Shown here: piece by piece, positions 61,883 to 64,000 of the stretch
Layout of the letters: each line of letters begins with the position of its first letter
How positions within the stretch are numbered: position 1 is the stretch's first letter
Assembly: GCA_949288725.1 (NCBI GenBank)
Contig: CASELF010000075.1
Span: forward strand, 36,965-100,964
Origin: an uncultured bacterium
GTDB taxonomy: Bacteria > Cyanobacteriota > Vampirovibrionia > Gastranaerophilales > Gastranaerophilaceae
DNA: 64,000 nt
Direction of reading: 5' to 3'
The notes under the pieces: model-generated
What the model was told of the DNA's origin: nothing
What the model saw: the letters and a program-made list of their open reading frames with translations, nothing else
Database searches by the model: none
Made by a program: the position numbers and the translations under genes

Positions 61883-63607
61883 ATGTCAGTAGGTCAATTC
61901 GTTTTTATGTTACACAGCCACCTTCCATATTATAGAAAAGCAGGGATGTGGCCGTTCGGAGAAGAGAATCTTTACGAATGTATGGCAGAAACATACGTGC
62001 CGCTTATTAATGCTATTTCTGAATTGTATGACGAAGGAATTAAAGCAAAGTTAACAGTCGGAATTACTCCAATTTTGGCTGAACAATTAAATGATGAACA
62101 TTTGAAACTTGGCTTTGTTAAGTATTTGGATACAAGAATTGCAAGTGTTTCCAAAGATTTGGACAGATATCCTGATCCAAAAGTTCCGCATTCTCAACAT
62201 TTAAAATATTTAGCAAAATATTATTTTGATTGGTTCAATAATATAAGAGATTCATTTGTTAATAAATACGGAATGGATTTGATTGGTGCTTTCAAAAAGT
62301 ATCAAGATTTAGGTTGTATTGAAATTACAACATCAGGTGCTACGCACGGTTTTTCTCCATTACTTGCTACAGACAACAACTTAAATGCTCAATTTAAAGT
62401 TGGTTCTGATACTACTAAAAGACTTTTTGGCAAAAAGGCAAAGGGATGTTGGCTTCCTGAATGCGCTTATAGACAAGGTTATGAATATGTAGGCAAAGAT
62501 GGTAAAAAACATTGGCGCCCTGCAATAGAAGTTACACTTCAAAACAATGATATAGAATATTTCTTCACAGAATCTCATGTTATTGAAGGCGGAAATTCTA
62601 TAGGAACTCGTCGTGTTGTAGGTATTTATGGAAATATTGAGTATATTCCGTTACCTGATCGTGAACCAACAGGTTATGATACATATTCAGCATATTGGCT
62701 TCCTGATGCACAAGTTGCGGTTATGGGAAGAAACGATAGAGCAGGGTATCAAGTTTGGTCTGCTGCTGACGGATATCCTGGTGATGGATGTTTCAGAGAG
62801 TTCCATAAAAAAGATGACAAATCCGGTATGCATTACTGGAGAATTACATCACCAAAAACTGACTTAGGTGACAAGATGCTTTATGATCCGGTTCTTGCAT
62901 TGAACAAAATTAATGAAAATTCTGATCACTATACAACATTGATTTATCATTTGCTGAATGATTATAAAAATTCTCACAATGGTAAAGAAGGCTTGGTAAT
63001 GGTGTCATTTGATACTGAATTGTTCGGTCACTGGTGGTTTGAAGGTGTTGAATTTATTAAACAAGTAATAAAGAAATTCCATCAATATCTTCCACAAGTT
63101 GAAAGAATGACAGCAGGTGAATACTTGCATGCTCATCCTCCTGTTGAAGCAATTCAAATTCCTGAATCTTCTTGGGGGCAAGGCGGACATTTCTATGTAT
63201 GGAACAACCATTTAACTGAATGGATGTGGCCTATAATTCACTCTTGTGAAAAGAGAATTACAAAAATTGTTGACAAATATCAAACAATACCGGAAGATAA
63301 GTTGTTGCATAGAGCGTTAAACCAGTTGGCAAGAGAAAATCTGTTATTACAAAGTTCAGATTGGCCGTTCTTGATTACAACATGGCAGGCTAAAGATTAT
63401 GCAACAGACAGATTTAGAGAACACGTTGACAGATTTAGTCTTATTGCAGACATGATTGAAAGCGGTCATATTGATGATGCAAAATTGAAAGAAATAGAAA
63501 GTATTGATAATTGTTTTGCGGATATTGATTACCGTGTGTATATGTCAATTGAAGAAGGTGTAATTCCTCAGCAATCAAAGAAATTAGCACCTTTGTATGC
63601 AGATTAA
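61883..63607 (+). CDS. GH57 1,4-alpha-glucan branching enzyme
   Basis: The 574-residue protein is a glycoside hydrolase of family 57 (DUF1957 branching-enzyme subgroup) that makes alpha-1,6 branches in glycogen. The start FVFMLHSHLPYY is typical, the nucleophile Glu193 lies in CWLPECAY, and the acid/base Asp377 is in SFDTELFGHWW. Two aromatic motifs (SSWGQGGH, FLITTWQAKDYA) mark the C-terminal helical part. The ATG at 61883 has GGAGG 6 nt upstream. A hairpin terminator follows. No other glycogen gene is in the window. Confidence 0.9.
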   Translation: MSVGQFVFMLHSHLPYYRKAGMWPFGEENLYECMAETYVPLINAISELYDEGIKAKLTVGITPILAEQLNDEHLKLGFVKYLDTRIASVSKDLDRYPDPKVPHSQHLKYLAKYYFDWFNNIRDSFVNKYGMDLIGAFKKYQDLGCIEITTSGATHGFSPLLATDNNLNAQFKVGSDTTKRLFGKKAKGCWLPECAYRQGYEYVGKDGKKHWRPAIEVTLQNNDIEYFFTESHVIEGGNSIGTRRVVGIYGNIEYIPLPDREPTGYDTYSAYWLPDAQVAVMGRNDRAGYQVWSAADGYPGDGCFREFHKKDDKSGMHYWRITSPKTDLGDKMLYDPVLALNKINENSDHYTTLIYHLLNDYKNSHNGKEGLVMVSFDTELFGHWWFEGVEFIKQVIKKFHQYLPQVERMTAGEYLHAHPPVEAIQIPESSWGQGGHFYVWNNHLTEWMWPIIHSCEKRITKIVDKYQTIPEDKLLHRALNQLARENLLLQSSDWPFLITTWQAKDYATDRFREHVDRFSLIADMIESGHIDDAKLKEIESIDNCFADIDYRVYMSIEEGVIPQQSKKLAPLYAD

Positions 63608-63638
63608 AAAGAAAATTAGTTTTTACAATTCATTTTAT

Positions 63639-63671
63639 AAGCCTTGATGAAAATCAAGGCTTTTCATTTTT
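63639..63671 (+). terminator. Terminator of the GH57 gene
   Basis: AAGCCTTGAT (63639-63648) pairs with ATCAAGGCTT (63653-63662), followed by a T-rich tail. Confidence 0.9.
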
Positions 63672-63712
63672 GGTAGAAAAAAATAAAAATTATGAAATTT
63701 ATAAAAAAGTTC

Positions 63713-63740
63713 TTGCAAAATTTTTTTCAGCGAATATACT
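63713..63740 (+). promoter_or_regulatory. Promoter of tRNA-Asp
   Basis: TTGCAA at 63713-63718 and TATACT at 63735-63740 are 16 nt apart. The tRNA starts 22 nt downstream of the -10 box. Confidence 0.65.
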
Positions 63741-63761
63741 AATAACATAACTAAAGCGAAT

Positions 63762-63839
63762 GGGAGCGTAGCTCAGTTTGGTTAGAGCGCATGCCTGTCA
63801 CGCATGAGGTCGCGAGTTCGAGCCTCGTCGTTCCCGCCA
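63762..63839 (+). tRNA. tRNA-Asp (anticodon GTC)
   Basis: The cloverleaf folds well: acceptor GGGAGCG with CGTTCCC (one G-U), D stem GCTC/GAGC, anticodon stem CATGC/GCATG with loop CTGTCAC, and T stem GCGAG/CTCGT around TTCGAGC. The 3' CCA is encoded. The anticodon GTC reads GAC and GAT. Confidence 0.97.
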
Positions 63840-64000
63840 TTTAAATTAAGAGCCTTTTTAGAGGCTCTTTTTTGTTGCTCTGATTGAGTTTCAGTGAGTT
63901 CGAACCCTGCTTTTCCAGAAGCTTTTGCATTATTCATCTCAATAATGTCATAGAAAACGGGATATAGCGTTATATCTATATCTTTGCCTGTTGCAATAAA
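63782..64000 (-). CDS. Possible C-terminal end of a minus-strand gene (partial)
   Basis: On the minus strand a frame is open from the right window edge to a TAA at 63782-63784, inside the antisense of tRNA-Asp. The outer part (GKDIDITLYPVFYDIIEMNN) reads like protein, but the last third is antisense to the tRNA and its terminator, which weakens the call. If real, the C-terminus overlaps the tRNA. No family is recognised. Confidence 0.25.
   Translation of the reverse strand, partial: FIATGKDIDITLYPVFYDIIEMNNAKASGKAGFELTETQSEQQKRASKKALNLNGGNDEARTRDLMRDRHAL
63848..63874 (+). terminator. Terminator of tRNA-Asp
   Basis: AAGAGCCT (63848-63855) pairs with AGGCTCTT (63862-63869), followed by four T. 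Confidence 0.9.

Noticed and set aside
63893..63915. Second tRNA fragment or att site after tRNA-Asp
   Set aside because: GTTCGAACC resembles a T-arm, but the flanks do not form a stem or repeat the tRNA-Asp 3' end.

Overview
The window is AT-rich DNA from a diderm (outer-membrane) bacterium. BamA, a Skp/OmpH chaperone, a porin-like barrel, type IV pilus and competence genes, a sigma factor beside a DUF1822-like protein, and many short lineage-specific proteins together suggest a host-associated relative of the cyanobacteria (Vampirovibrionia/Melainabacteria, Gastranaerophilales type). That assignment is inference; there is no rRNA here to confirm it.

Layout. 1-10071: end of a sensor kinase, gpmI, a large SNF2 ATPase, a HAD phosphatase divergent from an XRE regulator, coaD, a coiled-coil protein and priA. 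10080-15375: small and accessory genes, including an AbrB/MazE-like protein, ogt, an SGNH hydrolase, several proteins of unknown function, a 28-codon Met-rich ORF with its own terminator, and a degenerate HD-GYP protein. 15496-24849: a ketopantoate-reductase-like gene and rsmI, then a bamA-skp-udp operon that ends in a soluble protein made of a DUF4177-like domain and the cytoplasmic domain of the export gate FlhA/SctV. A porin-like gene and a FliI/SctN-type export ATPase face it on the other strand. 24987-29291: an HxlR regulator, small unknown proteins and a calpain-like (C2) cysteine protease. 29308-38030: one very large minus-strand gene (about 2,900 codons: LysM-like modules, helical repeats, a hydrophobic segment, a calpain-like domain) split over alternating frames at three A-tracts, one of them the dnaX-type slippery heptamer A AAA AAG. 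38322-40341: groES-groEL. 40413-44206: a glycosyltransferase, a Gly/Met-rich protein, cysE, an isolated phage tail-fibre-like pair and a small membrane protein. 44378-52901: a DUF1822-like/TonB_C-like transmembrane protein with near-identical 213-bp tandem repeats, a sigma-70 factor, a zinc-ribbon ATPase with helical repeats, and two small proteins. 53072-64000: aroQ, an M16 protease, recO, pilT, comEC, a lytic transglycosylase, a GH57 branching enzyme and tRNA-Asp.

How the parts fit. The bamA operon and the porin serve outer-membrane assembly. pilT and comEC, divergent from each other, suggest type IV pilus-driven DNA uptake. The most unusual material is the pair of orphan export components (TM-less FlhA_C fusion plus FliI-like ATPase) and the giant calpain-like locus with three frame changes at A-tracts. 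A repeated regulatory theme is a good promoter whose -10 box lies 6-7 nt before the start codon with no Shine-Dalgarno sequence (fliI-like, aroQ, SGNH hydrolase), which suggests leaderless transcripts.
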